DNA from: Didymella arachidicola
Taxonomy: Eukaryota > Ascomycota > Dothideomycetes > Pleosporales > Didymellaceae
Assembly: GCA_016630955.3 (NCBI GenBank)
Contig: CM049987.1
Location: 2,852,001-2,916,000 of the forward strand
DNA length: 64,000 bases
Direction of reading: 5' to 3'
The notes beneath the pieces were generated by a model. It was not told the origin of the DNA, did not search any database, and saw nothing but the letters and a program-made list of their open reading frames with translations. Made by a program: the position numbers and the translations under genes. Below are positions 22,126 through 33,221 of the stretch, in pieces. The number at the start of each line of letters is the position of its first letter. Position 1 is the stretch's first letter.

Positions 22126-24050
22126 GCGTACTGGAGCACATCAGCAACCTTCTCTACAGACTGAGCTCAGCTACTTCTTCGTCAAAGTGGGGAACTTTGT
22201 AGACTTATTGGCCGCGCTTCTGACCGTTCAGGCACCTGGGATATCGTGATTATATCTTCATGCATTTGAGGAAGCGGGAGGCAGGTATCTTGGGCTCTAT
22301 CCTTAACCTGTAATGTCCACAAGTCTACTCAAAAATGATTTGCAAGTGCCTCTGGCATCATTCCCACTGACCCTCCTTTCAGATCGACACTGCAACGGTT
22401 ACCCCCGGGCATCGTCAACACGAGTTGACTTATCGACTCAGCCCGCACATGGCTCACCTGAGCAAGGTCCGAAACGCTGAGACAAGGCTGCAAAGCATCA
22501 AAGTCTGTTGAGAGCGGGCAGAGCCTCGACGCACGCCTGAGGATCGCCGACTCTGACTGGACATGCGCATGTTGTACCATTACTGATGAAAGCACTAGAC
22601 ACCTGCGCTGTCGTGCATGTGTAGCCTACTTAATCGTCACACTCGAACCATGATCTGCTGGGAGAAGATTTCTTCCGGTTACACGACTGACCGTTGGATG
22701 GTTGCACGACGCAACGATCTGTGGACCGCAACAACCTCGGCCAGTAGACAGGGCGCAGCCCACCGAAACGTCAGGACTACTTCTGGAAGAGATGCAGTAG
22801 CCTAGCAATCTGGCTTGTTTGGCGTCAGAGCGCTGTTGTTATTGCCTCTAGAGCTGCACTAGAGGCTGAGACTGGAGCAGATTACACCCCTTGCGCGCAG
22901 CGAGCAGGCCTGCCGTGTCCGACAACCTGGTTCGAGCTGCAAAGCGTGCATTCTGACACAAAAGGATATGAAGGTGCGTCAGGACTGAGCCGCTCACATC
23001 ACTGGCTTGGGCTAACAACAGGGACCGTTCGTGGCAGGCCGGTTTGATTGACAATCGGCAAAAGCTTCCGAAGGAAGCTACCGAAAGTCGCGGGAATGCT
23101 GTCTGCATGGCCTTGATTGTGATATGTCAAAGACTTACAGGCCATCACATCTTCCCTCAACACTACCTGGAGCTATGCCGTATCAGGGAAGAAATGGAGA
23201 GCACAATAAGCTTGCAAGCCCCGACGAGCAAGAAAGGCTACCTTGCAGCGCGCCGGGAATACAAACACAGAACTCCTGCATCTGCGCGGACCCGTCGCGC
23301 CCCGCATCCAGACACGCAGTGTGTACAACAAACATTGAGGCCCAAGCGTCGCCACTACCGTAAGGTGTAGCCTCTCACACTGCCGTTGTCGAACAGTCTT
23401 GCTCTGCAGGACGAAGGGATGCGCCAATGACAGCATCACACCAATCTGCCAAGCTCCCTGGAATGGCCTGCCGCACCACGCTGGTGTGCCGACCGTTGAC
23501 GTTATGCTAAGCATGGCGTACCTGCACGCTCGAAATCTTCCGACGCTGCTATCCGCTGCTTCCCGCCCACGAGGGTACACGGAGAGCCTCAACAAACCTG
23601 GGTGTCGATCCTGGTCAGGGGTGGAGGGCAGGTGTGGCACGGCCGAGCGAGTCAAGCCATTGCATCCATCCCACACCTGCCATGCCTTGACCGATATGGG
23701 GCTGCATTAGTATATGCAGACGTTCCTGTTGTGTCTTCCTGAAGCTCATTCCACGTGTGAAGCCAGACATCTGCACCTCGATCCGGCATGCCGATGAACC
23801 GACACTCGATGGCGCTGAAGCAGGAATCATTCTACCCACTCGTTCCTGTGCACCCTCTCATTTCGTCACGCACACTCCTTGCTGCTGTCTCCCAGTCGGT
23901 GTTTGTGTCAACGTCCGACAAGTCTGTGCAAGCCGGCTTGCAAGGCGGTTTGCCGGACAATGGCCGTGTTGGCTTGCAATATAAACTATTCGCTCGCCCT
24001 CTATACTCGCACAACGCACCTGACAGCTAGCATCCCAATCACATTCCGCA
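22126..24050. other. 1.9 kb gene-poor region
   Basis: The second longest stretch without a convincing gene. Many short frames exist on both strands (for example 167 codons on the minus strand at 23173-23676), but their composition is random-looking, rich in Cys/Arg/Ser, and none has a recognisable motif. No inverted or terminal repeats were noticed. The last 70 bp contain the promoter of the next gene. Confidence 0.4.
23980..23985 (+). promoter_or_regulatory. TATA box of the TmpA-like gene
   Basis: TATAAA in the context GCAATATAAACTATT, 71 bp upstream of the ATG at 24051. Confidence 0.5.
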
Positions 24051-25712
24051 ATGTCATACTACCAGAGACAGCGTAAAGCGACGGGGTCAGCCAAGACCCC
24101 CTGTCGGTATGAGTATTGGTGGAGGCAGCGGCAGCAGAGCGATGGACAACGTGGTAGATCACCTGTCAGATCGGCTCCTATCCCTTCAGGCCGACCAGCG
24201 GCGGTCTTGGATCCTGGCCAGTCCCGACTAATTGAACCGCCCAGACGGACTGCCGACCTTGAGAAGGGACTCCAGCATAGCCACTCCGACAGCAGCCTAC
24301 GAAGCAGCGAATCCAACACCTCCATCTGTTCCAATACCGCTTTGCTGGAAAAAGCTTCTCCAACACGGCAATCCTTACCCCCTAAGCGATACCATCCAAT
24401 CATCCGCAGGCTACGGTACAACCTCTTCGCCGCCTATCAACGGCTCTTCACATTCACCCTCCTGCTCAATCTAGCCGCAATCCTCATCCTGCTGCGCCTC
24501 TCCGCATGGAACACATCCAAAGCTTTCCAACTAACCAACCTCGCAACACTAGCAAGCAGCAACTTCCTCATCGCCATCCTCTTCCGGCAAGACTGGCTCA
24601 TCAACCTCCTCTTCCGCACAGCCTGGCTCGTCCCCTGGTCCTTCCCTCTGCGTCTCAGACGAATCATAAGCAGAGTCTACTGCTACGGTGGCATCCACAG
24701 CGGCACCGCCGTCGCCGGGACCGTGTGGTGGATAGCCTTCACCTGCGTGCTGAGCTGGGAGGCCGTAGCGCTGGGCCAGCACACGCCCGCACTCCTCATC
24801 CTCGCGCTCGTCATCGCCAGCCTACTCCTCACCATCGTGCTGCTGAGCCTACCCCGCGTCAGAGCCCGGTACCACAATGCGTGGGAGCTCGCGCACCGCT
24901 TCCTGGGCTGGCTTGCCGTCGCGCTGTTCTGGGCGCAAATCCTGCTGCTCACGCCGCGACAAGGGTACGGTGCTGCGCTCGTCCAAACGCCCTCGTTCTG
25001 GAATCTCACCGCCATGACAGCCATGCTGGTGTACCCCTGGCTGCGCCTCCGCCGCTGGACTTTCACCGCAACCCGCCTAAGCCCGCACGCGCTCCAACTC
25101 ACGTTCCCAAACCCCGTGCACAAATACAGTTGTCTCGTGCTCAGCGACACTCCATGGCGGGAATGGCACCCCTTCGCAACCTTCCCCTCCGGCGCCGGCA
25201 CAGGCAACAGCCTCATCATCAGCGACGCAGGGGACTGGACACAAAGCCTGATACGCAGCGTACAACACCCATCTAGCACCCCCCCACCACAACCACAAAC
25301 CCACATCCAATTCTTCGTCAAACCCCACCCCCACCCAGGCGTCCTCTCCCTCACCCTCCTCTACCCCCGCATCCTAATCCTCACAACCGGCTCCGGCATC
25401 GGGCCCTCCCTCTCCTCCCTCCTCGACTCCCCCCGCGCCCAAACCACCCGCCTGATATGGTCTACGCGCTCTCCGCTACGCACTTACGGCTCAGCTATCC
25501 TCGAGCTCGTGAGGAAAGCGGATCCGCAGGCGGTGGTGCTGGATACGGATCAAGTGGGCCGAGTGGATTTGGTGGAGGTCGCGTGGAGGGTGGCTAGGGA
25601 GATGGAGGCTGAGGCGGTGTTTGTGTTGAGTAATGAGGGGGTTACGAGGAGGGTGGTGGGGGGGTTGGAGGGGAGGGGATTGGTGGCGTTTGGGCCGATT
25701 TGGGATTCCTAG
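24051..25712 (+). CDS. TmpA-like membrane flavoprotein (ferric-reductase-like fold)
   Basis: Single-exon gene of 553 residues. After a ~120-residue soluble, Ser/Arg-rich leader come about six hydrophobic helices, beginning with LFTFTLLLNLAAILILLRL and including WWIAFTCVLSWEAVAL, LLILALVIASLLLTIVLLSL and WLAVALFWAQILLL. Two His-bearing segments in the membrane part (CYGGIHSGTAVAGTVWW and WELAHRFLGWLAVALFW) match the pattern of the fungal TmpA group. The C-terminal half has a ferredoxin-reductase-like region with a weak FAD segment (WHPFATFPS) and a nucleotide loop ILTTGSGIGPSLSSLL (near 440). In Aspergillus nidulans TmpA is a plasma-membrane oxidoreductase linked to conidiation signalling; that role here is inference. 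A plain ferric reductase is less likely because the usual four haem His residues were not all seen. Confidence 0.72.
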   Translation: MSYYQRQRKATGSAKTPCRYEYWWRQRQQSDGQRGRSPVRSAPIPSGRPAAVLDPGQSRLIEPPRRTADLEKGLQHSHSDSSLRSSESNTSICSNTALLEKASPTRQSLPPKRYHPIIRRLRYNLFAAYQRLFTFTLLLNLAAILILLRLSAWNTSKAFQLTNLATLASSNFLIAILFRQDWLINLLFRTAWLVPWSFPLRLRRIISRVYCYGGIHSGTAVAGTVWWIAFTCVLSWEAVALGQHTPALLILALVIASLLLTIVLLSLPRVRARYHNAWELAHRFLGWLAVALFWAQILLLTPRQGYGAALVQTPSFWNLTAMTAMLVYPWLRLRRWTFTATRLSPHALQLTFPNPVHKYSCLVLSDTPWREWHPFATFPSGAGTGNSLIISDAGDWTQSLIRSVQHPSSTPPPQPQTHIQFFVKPHPHPGVLSLTLLYPRILILTTGSGIGPSLSSLLDSPRAQTTRLIWSTRSPLRTYGSAILELVRKADPQAVVLDTDQVGRVDLVEVAWRVAREMEAEAVFVLSNEGVTRRVVGGLEGRGLVAFGPIWDS

Positions 25713-26084
25713 GGGGGTATAGCTTGTTTTTTGAGAAGTTATGGGGGGGAGATTGGGGGTTGGGTTGGTGGGTTTGTGGTGTGAGAGTGAGAGGTGGGGG
25801 GATACCTGGTGTTTTTTTTTTTTTTTTCTTTTCTTTTTTTTTTTTTTTTTGGATAAATGATACCAGCTTTGTAGCGTTTTAGTAGACAGATGGTTGATTC
25901 GATGCTTTTGTACTGTACATTGCGCCGGAATATGTTACAGTATGAACCCGAAAAATGGAACAAGTGGTAAGACAAGACCAACTCAGCCAATCGCGAGCGG
26001 AAAGAAGGGAGAGACCAGAACGCCGTCGCTAAATGTTGCCGTCCAGAAATCACATAATCCTACACATACACCATACATTACTCC
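25713..26084. other. Convergent 3' spacer with poly-T tract
   Basis: Between the stop codons of the TmpA-like and PRELI-like genes. It begins with a G-rich stretch and contains an interrupted T-run at 25812-25850. Confidence 0.5.
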
Positions 26085-26933
26085 TCACTCGTCGGATTCG
26101 TTCGGGCCCTTGGCGAGCGGAGCAAGCAGAGAGCGGCCGGCGAGGATGGCCTCGCGGTCGGCGCGCATGCCCTCCAACACGCCGACGAGCCCGCCCTCGC
26201 GCATGCGCTCCAGCACGACCTTCATGCCCTCCTTTGCGTTGGGCTGGCTGCGCTGCGCGCGGGTCAGGCCGATCTTCTCGATCTGGCGCTGCAGTGCCGC
26301 AGTGCCCCAGCTGCGGAGGAAGCCCACCTTTGGCGGTGCCTCATCCTCAGCGGTCGACGCAGCCTCGCTGGCGGCCTCACGCTTGCGCTTCCAGGACTCG
26401 CCAATGTGCGAGTGCAGCGTGACGCTGGAGGTGACGTCTGTGGACTCGCCGTTGTCCTCGACGCGCACGCCGTTGCCGTCCTTGGCGAAAGCCAGAAAAC
26501 CGTGGCGGCGGGCGGCGCCCTCGATGCCCTTGAAGAGCTTGACGTCGTCGGGCACGTCCGGGCGCTTGAAGTACTGGCGCTCGACGACGGACAGCACGCC
26601 GGTCCACTCGAGGTTGCGCGACTCGGTGTCCATCCAGCCCTCCTTGACGTCGACGACGCTCTTCTCGAGGATGTACGTCTGCGACTCGCCCGTGGCGGAG
26701 GCGCCGAGCAGCGACTTGGGCAGCAGACGCAGGACGGCGGCGGGCAGCTTGGAGCGCTTGAGGTGCAGGCGGACGGTGGTCAGGCGCTGGGTGGCCGGGT
26801 CGTAGGAGCGGGCGATGGTGTCGGTGGAGAGGACGTGGGTGGCGTAGGGGTTGGGGTAGCGCAGGAAGTAGGCGAGGGTGACGGCGGGGAACGAGTACGC
26901 GTACGTCTCCTGGGAGGAGTAGAACTTGACCAT
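26085..26933 (-). CDS. PRELI/MSF1 (Ups-type) mitochondrial lipid-transfer protein
   Basis: Single-exon gene of 282 residues. The first ~175 residues fit the PRELI/MSF1 domain: MVKFYSSQETYAYSFPAVTLAYFLRYPNPYATHVLSTDTI, then LTTVRLHLKRSKLPAAVLRLLP, TYILEKSVVDVKEGWMDTESRNL and LSVVERQYFKRP. Ups1/2/3 and PRELI carry phosphatidic acid or phosphatidylserine across the intermembrane space with an Mdm35/TRIAP1 partner (family knowledge). The beginning resembles the Ups1 type more than Ups2, but I would not commit. The region after the domain is charged and helical, longer than in yeast Ups1 (about 175 residues), and has no motif. It is divergent from the tryptophanyl-tRNA synthetase gene. Confidence 0.85.
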   Translation of the reverse strand: MVKFYSSQETYAYSFPAVTLAYFLRYPNPYATHVLSTDTIARSYDPATQRLTTVRLHLKRSKLPAAVLRLLPKSLLGASATGESQTYILEKSVVDVKEGWMDTESRNLEWTGVLSVVERQYFKRPDVPDDVKLFKGIEGAARRHGFLAFAKDGNGVRVEDNGESTDVTSSVTLHSHIGESWKRKREAASEAASTAEDEAPPKVGFLRSWGTAALQRQIEKIGLTRAQRSQPNAKEGMKVVLERMREGGLVGVLEGMRADREAILAGRSLLAPLAKGPNESDE

Positions 26934-27370
26934 GGCGGTGGTTGTATGGGGGTGGTGTGGTGGTCGTGTGTGGTCTTCGTGTGGGGTGAGGTTGTGCGGT
27001 GCCGAGTGCGTGGGTGCAAGGCGGTCGGGCGGTCAGGCGGTGTTGCTATTGCTTTGGCGTGTGTTGCATGGTCGGGCAGCCAATTGTGCGGCAACAATTG
27101 GACAGGCGTGCGTGATGTCGCGGGTGCGGGGGACGAGTGGTGTGACGTTGGAGAGGTGAGAGCTGTTGCTGACTTGCTGACAGCGGCAAAAGCGGACGGG
27201 CCTCAGCCACCACAGCCACCACAGCCACAGCGGCCTGCCCCGCACAGCGCGCTCGCCTGGTGGGGCTATTCACGTCGATTGACTCAGGAAGTCATAATAG
27301 CTCACGACGGAACTTCCACACAGGCAGCAACAAAACCCCCACAGACAGGCGCAAGGCTCTCCACGCCGCC
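26934..27370. promoter_or_regulatory. Divergent upstream region of PRELI-like gene and WRS
   Basis: 437 bp between opposite start codons. It includes two copies of CAATTG around 27080-27100 (GCCAATTG and ACAATTGG) and a short CCACAGCCACCACAGCCA repeat at about 27209-27230. No TATA box was seen. Confidence 0.4.
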
Positions 27371-28840
27371 ATGACCGACCCCGAACCGCCCTCGGTGGCT
27401 GCCCTCAGCATCGCTGCGACCGCCGCTGAGCCCGTCTCCAAAGCCACCGCCCAGGAAATCAACCCGTGGGACGTGCAGGCTGCGACCGACGCCGACGGCA
27501 ACGTCCAGGAGTTCGACTATGCCGCCATCTCCGCCCAGTGGGCCACCAAGCTCATCGACGACGCCCTGCTCGAGCGCTTCGAGCGCGTGACGGGCCACAA
27601 GCCACACCGCTGGCTGCGGCGCCGCCTCTTCTTCTCCCACCGCGACCTCGAGCTCATCCTGGACAGGTACGAGAAGGGCGAGGACTTTCTGCTGTACACC
27701 GGCCGCGGCCCCAGCAGCGATGCTATGCACATTGGCCACACCATCCCCTTCGAGTTCACAAAGTGGCTGCAGGACGTCTTCGACGTGCCGCTCGTCATCA
27801 TGCTGACCGACGACGAGAAGTTCTTGTTCAAAGAGAAGCTCAAGCAGCCCGAAGTCTACGAATTCGCGCGCCAGAACGCAAAGGACATCATCTCCATCGG
27901 CTTCGACCCCAAAAAGACCTTCATGTACATCGACTCGGAATTCTTCACCTCAGGCTACAACCGGCACTTCGCCCTCAACACGACCGAATTCGAAAAACTC
28001 ATCACAAACAACCAAGTCCGCGGCGCCTTTGGCTTCCACGGCTCCACAAACATTGGCTCCAACGCCTTCGCCGCAAAACAATGCGTCGCGGCTTTCGCCT
28101 CCTCCTACCCCTTCATCTGGGGCCTCGACCACAAAACATACCACCGCTCCGCACACCTCGCAGCCATCCCCTGCCTCATCCCCTGCGCCATCGACCAGGA
28201 CCCGTACTTCCGCCTCGTCCGCGAGAACTGCAGTCGCATGGACCAGCCCTCCCCCAAACCGGCACTGATACACTCTAAATTCCTCACCGCGCTGCAGGGC
28301 GCAGGCGGGAAGATGAGCGCGTCGAATCCCAACTCGGCAATCTTCATGAGCGATTCCCCCAAGGACATCAAGAAGAAAATCAACTCCCACGCGTTCAGCG
28401 GCGGCCAGGAGACGCTGGAACTGCACCGCGAGAAGGGGGGGAATCCGGATATCGATGTTCCCTACCAGTACCTTACCTATTTCGAAGACGACGATGAGAA
28501 GTTGATCAGACTCGCGGATGAGTATCGGCGGGGAGAGCTGCTGACGGGCGAGATGAAGAAGGAGTGTGTGGAGTTGATGACGGAGTATGTGCGCGGGTTC
28601 CAGCAGGCGCGGGAGAGAGTCACAGATGAGGTGCTGGAGGAGTTTCTGCGGCCGCGGAGGTTGGAGTGGGGTGGGAATCCGCGGGTGGAGAAGAAACCGG
28701 TAGAGAAGGAAGAGAAGGAGGAGGCGGCGGGTGGTGCAGATGGCGTGCCGCTGACCAAGAATCAGCAGAAGAAACTCGCCAAGCTGGCCGAGGCCGAGAG
28801 GAAGAAAGCCGAGAAAGCAGCTGCAGCGGCGAAGAACTAG
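27371..28840 (+). CDS. WRS1: Cytoplasmic tryptophanyl-tRNA synthetase
   Basis: Single-exon gene of 489 residues; class Ic synthetase charging tRNA-Trp. Motifs: TGRGPSSDAMHIGH (HIGH-type, about 107-122), LTDDEKFLFK, NIGSNAFAAKQC, the specificity region HKTYHRSAHLAAIPCLIPCAIDQDPYFRLVRE, and the GGKMSAS loop at about 313-319. This is the eukaryotic/archaeal type rather than the bacterial mitochondrial form. A charged Lys/Glu/Ala tail after residue ~440 (ending KKAEKAAAAAKN) is longer than in yeast Wrs1. The frame stays open upstream to about 27260 but has no ATG there, so 27371 is the start. The stop is 46 bp from the stop of the convergent ceramidase gene. Confidence 0.95.
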   Translation: MTDPEPPSVAALSIAATAAEPVSKATAQEINPWDVQAATDADGNVQEFDYAAISAQWATKLIDDALLERFERVTGHKPHRWLRRRLFFSHRDLELILDRYEKGEDFLLYTGRGPSSDAMHIGHTIPFEFTKWLQDVFDVPLVIMLTDDEKFLFKEKLKQPEVYEFARQNAKDIISIGFDPKKTFMYIDSEFFTSGYNRHFALNTTEFEKLITNNQVRGAFGFHGSTNIGSNAFAAKQCVAAFASSYPFIWGLDHKTYHRSAHLAAIPCLIPCAIDQDPYFRLVRENCSRMDQPSPKPALIHSKFLTALQGAGGKMSASNPNSAIFMSDSPKDIKKKINSHAFSGGQETLELHREKGGNPDIDVPYQYLTYFEDDDEKLIRLADEYRRGELLTGEMKKECVELMTEYVRGFQQARERVTDEVLEEFLRPRRLEWGGNPRVEKKPVEKEEKEEAAGGADGVPLTKNQQKKLAKLAEAERKKAEKAAAAAKN

Positions 28841-28886
28841 ACTACATAGTCATCTATCTGCCCACCAAATCCAAACCCCTCACACC

Positions 28887-31186
28887 TCACACAACCCTAA
28901 ACTCCGCAACCCCCTCAAACGCGCTAATCTTCCCCCCAACCGCCTTCGCATCCCCAAAATACCTAACCCGATACCGTCCCGCGCCCGGTGAGGAGAAGGC
29001 AGTATCCCACGTAACAACCACCTCACTCGTCCCCAGCAGCCCGCTAACCCTCCTCCACTCATACAGCACCTCCCAATCCCTATCGCTCTTAATCTGCACC
29101 CACCCCCCCTCTTCAAAGCGCTCCACACTAACAAACGTCCCCTCTCTCCTTAGATTATTCCTCGGATTCGCGCCGACAAACACCACTTTCACGACATCGT
29201 CAGAGGCGTATGATGACTTGGGCGGCGTTTTCACCGCGCCGAACGAGGAGCCCAGGCCGGGGGAGTCGAACACGACGCCTGTGATGAGGCTTATGCTGCG
29301 GTTTCGATTATCCGGGGGTGCGGGGCCGGGGGGGAGGGCACCGGGAGGGGGGGTGTCGGAGAGGTAGGGGAGGAAAGTGAGTGAGGCGTTTATGTGTGCG
29401 GCGAGGGTGTGTGGGCCGAAGAGCGTGCTGGCGCCTTCGTAGCGCTGGATGCTGTATTCTTCCAAGGTGGCGATGTAGTGCGCGTATGTGTTTGCGGGGC
29501 CGCCGAGGACGACGATGGGGTCTGTAACTAACCCCAAGGTGGACTTGGCGGAGTTGAATACGGATTCGCGCCAGCGGCGGCCGGACATGGTTGTTGCTTC
29601 GCCCGGGGCGACGATGATGACGAGTTGGCCGATGCGCAGGGTTTGGATGTCGACGATGTTGGGGGACCAGGGGTAGGGGGTTGTTGCTTGGCCGACGTTG
29701 AGGAGGACGGGTTTGGGGGCGTGGCAGGCGCGCTGGGCGGCGCTGGGGGGAGAGATGGCGCTGCCGACGATGTTCCAGAAGGGGTTGGAGGGGGCGCCGG
29801 GGTCGTTTTGGACAAAGTCGAAGGCGCCCGGGCCGTCGGTGGTGCCGGCTGCGAAGCTGTTGCCCAGCGCGGCGGGACAGGTTGTGGCTAGTGAGCCGTT
29901 GGCGAGGACGACGGTGTAGTTGGAGAAGTCGGCGTAGGTGTGGAAGGCGCGCACGCTGCCGGCGATGGGCGTGAAGGATGTGCTGGAGAAGATGCTGAGA
30001 GCGCCGTCTGCCTGGCGTTTTCCAATCTCGTAGCACGACTTTGCGCCGCCGTCGTTCAGGCCAAAGTAGGGGCCGCGGCCGTGGCAGTCCTGGCTCTTGC
30101 CGTTGGCGCAGGTCGAGTCATTGAGTTTGCACTGCTGGCCGGTGCCGTCTTCACAATAGGCGCCGAGCACGTTGGGTGAGGTGTCGCCGACGTTGGACTG
30201 AGAGAAACCAGCGACGAAGCCCTCTGCGACGTTCTCGTCTGCAGCCACCGCCTCCTCGAAGAGATACGCGGCCACGCCCTTGTTGTCGCCCGTGATCAGT
30301 GTCTGGTTGCCGAGCATACTTGTGCCGTGGACAGCGAACCAGTTGAGAATGCCCATAGCTTTGCCGTCACTGGAGCGCGTAAACTTGAGCAGCGTCATCG
30401 TCTTGTCGACGTCATCCGTGTACCTAGCTCTTTCTGCTGCGGGATTCGCCAGGTAGGCGAACAGACTGCGGTTGATGTTGGCATCGGCGATCCTCGCGCT
30501 GCCTGCGCTGACAGTGCCCAGAGCCAGGCCTTGGTGTGCGCGCTGGATCGAAAGCACGGCGCCGTCGACGATGGCCTGGTAGCTCTGCTTGTCGAAGCCC
30601 AGGCTCGTGATCTGCGGCAACAGGTAGTTGAGCCAGGCGCCCGGGCCAGAGTGGCTGTGCGTGCCCGTGACGGCTACGTTGTTCTTGGTGTAGACCGAGT
30701 ACTCGGAGCCCAGGGCCTGCAGGCCTTCGAGGATGCCGTTCCGGATGGCCGTGTCGCCGGACTGGGTGTCGAGGACCAGGTACACGACGCGCTCGCTCCG
30801 AGTGCTCGGGCTGCCGACGATGAAGGCGCGCGAGTAGAGGCGCTGGCGGAGGCCGGTCCCGACCTGCGACGAGTTGGCATAGCCCATGAGGTTGAGCTCG
30901 ACGACGGGGCTGTAGTCCGTCAGCGCTGCTATGGAGCCTCGGTACACGCAACTCACCCGGTGATGTCTGCCTTGCCGACGCCGATCAGGTACTGCGACGG
31001 GTCGTCCACCAGGCCGCCGTCCTGCTTTGTGCTGAAGAAGAGGTCCTGCGGGACGCCATAGCTCTGGTCGAGGCGCCAGTGCCAGAACTCGTTGTTGGGC
31101 AGGCCGAGGTTGATGACGAGCTGGCCCACGATCAGGAGGGCAGCGAGCGTCGCGCCGACAGCGACAGCAATGTGAGAGCGCGCCAT
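28887..31186 (-). CDS. Neutral (alkaline, non-lysosomal type) ceramidase
   Basis: Exon 1 is 30957-31186 and exon 2 is 28887-30909, with a 47-nt intron (donor GTGAGT, branch CTGACG); the protein is 750 residues. It hydrolyses ceramide to sphingosine and fatty acid. An N-terminal hydrophobic segment (HIAVAVGATLAALLIVGQLVINL) is a signal peptide or signal anchor. Family blocks: YLIGVGKADITGPVVELNLMGYA (the join crosses this block), NVAVTGTHSHSGPGAWLNYLLPQ (zinc ligands), NWFAVHGTSM, and FSQSNVGDTSPNVLGAYCEDG with the conserved nucleophile Ser in GDTSPN. Further on come PGEATTMSGRRWRESV and an Ig-like C-terminal domain ending in RYRVRYFGDAKA. Length matches fungal members (about 700-780). Secretory-pathway or cell-surface location is inferred from the N-terminus. 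It is divergent from SPF27. Confidence 0.93.
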
Positions 31187-31589
31187 GGCCGTGGGCTGGG
31201 TGAGGAGGCAGAGGCGGAGGCAGAGGCGGAGGCGGGCGGCACTGCCGTTGCCGTGGCGGCGAGCGGCGGCCTATATACGTCAGAACGCGGTGGTGCAGCT
31301 TCACATGGCAGACACAAGACGCGCTCTGCTGCCCCGACACAGTGATAGGCCGTCCACAGCGCGACGCGATATTGCCGTGATATCGCTGTGATAACGCTGT
31401 GATGCCGCGGCGCTGCAGGTCGCAGAGCTCGCATGGCGGGGCGACGGGGGTCGACTCGGCGACGGGTGAGGTTCCTGGCCGCCCGCCGTGGCAGCGCCCG
31501 GGATTGTAATTGCGCTAGCCGTCGCATTCATGCACCGCGCTGCTCTCCTCTGCCTGTCCAATACTCGCCGTCACACGCGCCCTCAAACC
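31187..31589. promoter_or_regulatory. Divergent upstream region of ceramidase and SPF27
   Basis: 403 bp between opposite starts. A GAGGCG/GAGGCA purine repeat lies at 31203-31235, on the ceramidase side. No TATA box was seen. Confidence 0.4.
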
Positions 31590-32362
31590 ATGCCGCTGAT
31601 AAACGAATCCTACGACTCTCTCCCATGTACGTCCACCGCACCTGCCCAGCTCGACGCTCGACGCAGCGAGTCGCGTGCCCAGCCAATATCCCGCCCACAC
31701 CCAATATTCTGCGCACCGGCTAATTCGCTGCAGACATCGACACCCACGTCGACGACGCCGGCCTGGCAGCAGCGCGCGCCGCCATCGTGGCCGACATCAC
31801 CGCCGCCGGCGTCGACACCTCGGATCTGCACCCCGCCCTGATTCCCGCCGCCCAGTACACCCCGCGCTTCTCCGACTTCATCGAGCGCGAGCACGCCCGC
31901 CTCGACGGGAACCCAGCCTCAAAGCTGTCAGGCATCGACCTGAAGCGCTACGAGGACCTCGACGCCCCGGAGAACACGACCCCAGCCACCGACGAGGACC
32001 GCCCAGAGCTGCTGCAGAAGTGGAACCGCGCGCTCAAGCAGGCCTACACGAGCTCCGAGTACGTCCAGGGCCGCCTGACGCAGCTGGGCCTGCTGGAGAA
32101 GTTTGGGAAGAACGCATGGCTGGTCGGCAACGCGCAGCTCGAGGATGTCCTGAAGGGCATCGAGGCCGAGCTGGCCGACGTGCGCACCCAGCACGACGAG
32201 GTGGCTGCGCTGCGCCGCACGCAGCAGGAGAGCGTGCACGGCGAGATCAAGACGCTAGAGGAGACGTGGAAGAAGGGCGTGGGGCGCGTTCTGGAGACTG
32301 AGGTTGCGGCTGAAGGGCTGAAGCTGCAGATTCTGGAAAGACGACGAGCGGGCGCTGTATGA
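31590..32362 (+). CDS. Pre-mRNA splicing factor SPF27 (BCAS2/Cwf7 family)
   Basis: Exon 1 is only 37 nt (31590-31626) and exon 2 is 31734-32362, with a 107-nt intron; the protein is 221 residues. The start MPLINESYDSLPYID is the SPF27 family signature and is only obtained after splicing (the Tyr codon is split by the intron). The body is helical and coiled-coil-like, with KWNRALKQAYTSSEYVQGRLTQL and a C-terminal helix rich in Glu/Lys (EIKTLEETWKKGVGRVLETE). SPF27 is a core member of the Prp19 complex (NTC) that activates the spliceosome. Length and layout match the family. The very short first exon could easily be missed by gene finders. Confidence 0.93.
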
Positions 32363-33221
32363 CGCTTTGTGGTTAAAAGTTAGACAATGATACCCATTTG
32401 ATTCTCTGAAGCTTGACAGCAGACAGCAACTCTTTCTCTTTGAAAAAGCCAAGATGCCTGCAATTGGCGTCGGCGTGGATGAAGTCAAACAGAGCCGAGT
32501 CTGGAGATGAGGCTGCTAATTACAACCTCGCCCACACACCAACAAGCAAATATCCACCATAGCCAAGTTCGCCGTTACCCGTGTAAACGAAGCTCAGTCC
32601 AAACCTCCAAGCCGTCCACATAACAGCCCCATGTATCCCCCAACCACAGACTAAGCCATACAAGCACAAAACCAGACAAACTTTAACCTAAACCTCCCTC
32701 TACCAACGACATCAACTACAAACAACACACAGTCAGAAGCAGCATGAAAACCACTCACCACAGCGAAAATGAAAAAAAACTGGATGATTCAGCCAGAGAA
32801 CCCTTGGTCGCACACAAAAACGACATCCCACCAAGATGTATAGACTCGAGCTTATTCTGCTTCTTGAAGTAAGTAAGTGAGCTTGTAGTAGTTAGCTGTA
32901 GGGTTTAGTAATTAGAGGATGGCGTTGTGTGAGGCTTTATCTGCTCCTCTTTGGATACGAGAATGCGCGGTTAAGAATGATTGGTAGCATAGTTGCAGTA
33001 ATTAGTGATACCGGCTAATCAAAGACCAGGCGTCAGAAGCATTCAAGATAATTACCCAAACCATCCGTTCTCGCCCACCCACACTGAATAACCCCACCAA
33101 ACTCGAAACCTACCCGTTTGGCTGCTAGTGACGTCACACCACGTGCCAACGCGTCCCGTCTCCTCGCGTCTCCGCGTCTCCCCGGGCCGTCCCACCACTC
33201 CAATCCCAAACTCCACACCCA
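32363..33221. other. Intergenic region
   Basis: 859 bp, A/C-rich on the plus strand between 32520 and 32830. No gene-like frame. It probably includes the SPF27 3' UTR and the promoter of the next plus-strand gene; no TATA box was seen. Confidence 0.45.

Noticed and set aside
23173..23676. 167-codon minus-strand open frame in the gene-poor stretch
   Set aside because: Composition is random-like and Cys/Arg-rich, with no motif, no convincing promoter and overlapping frames on the other strand.
27260..27370. In-frame extension upstream of tryptophanyl-tRNA synthetase that looks like a mitochondrial targeting peptide (Ser/Arg-rich), suggesting dual localisation
   Set aside because: The extension has no ATG; its first codon is GTG. 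Without evidence for non-AUG initiation, the ATG at 27371 is the start.
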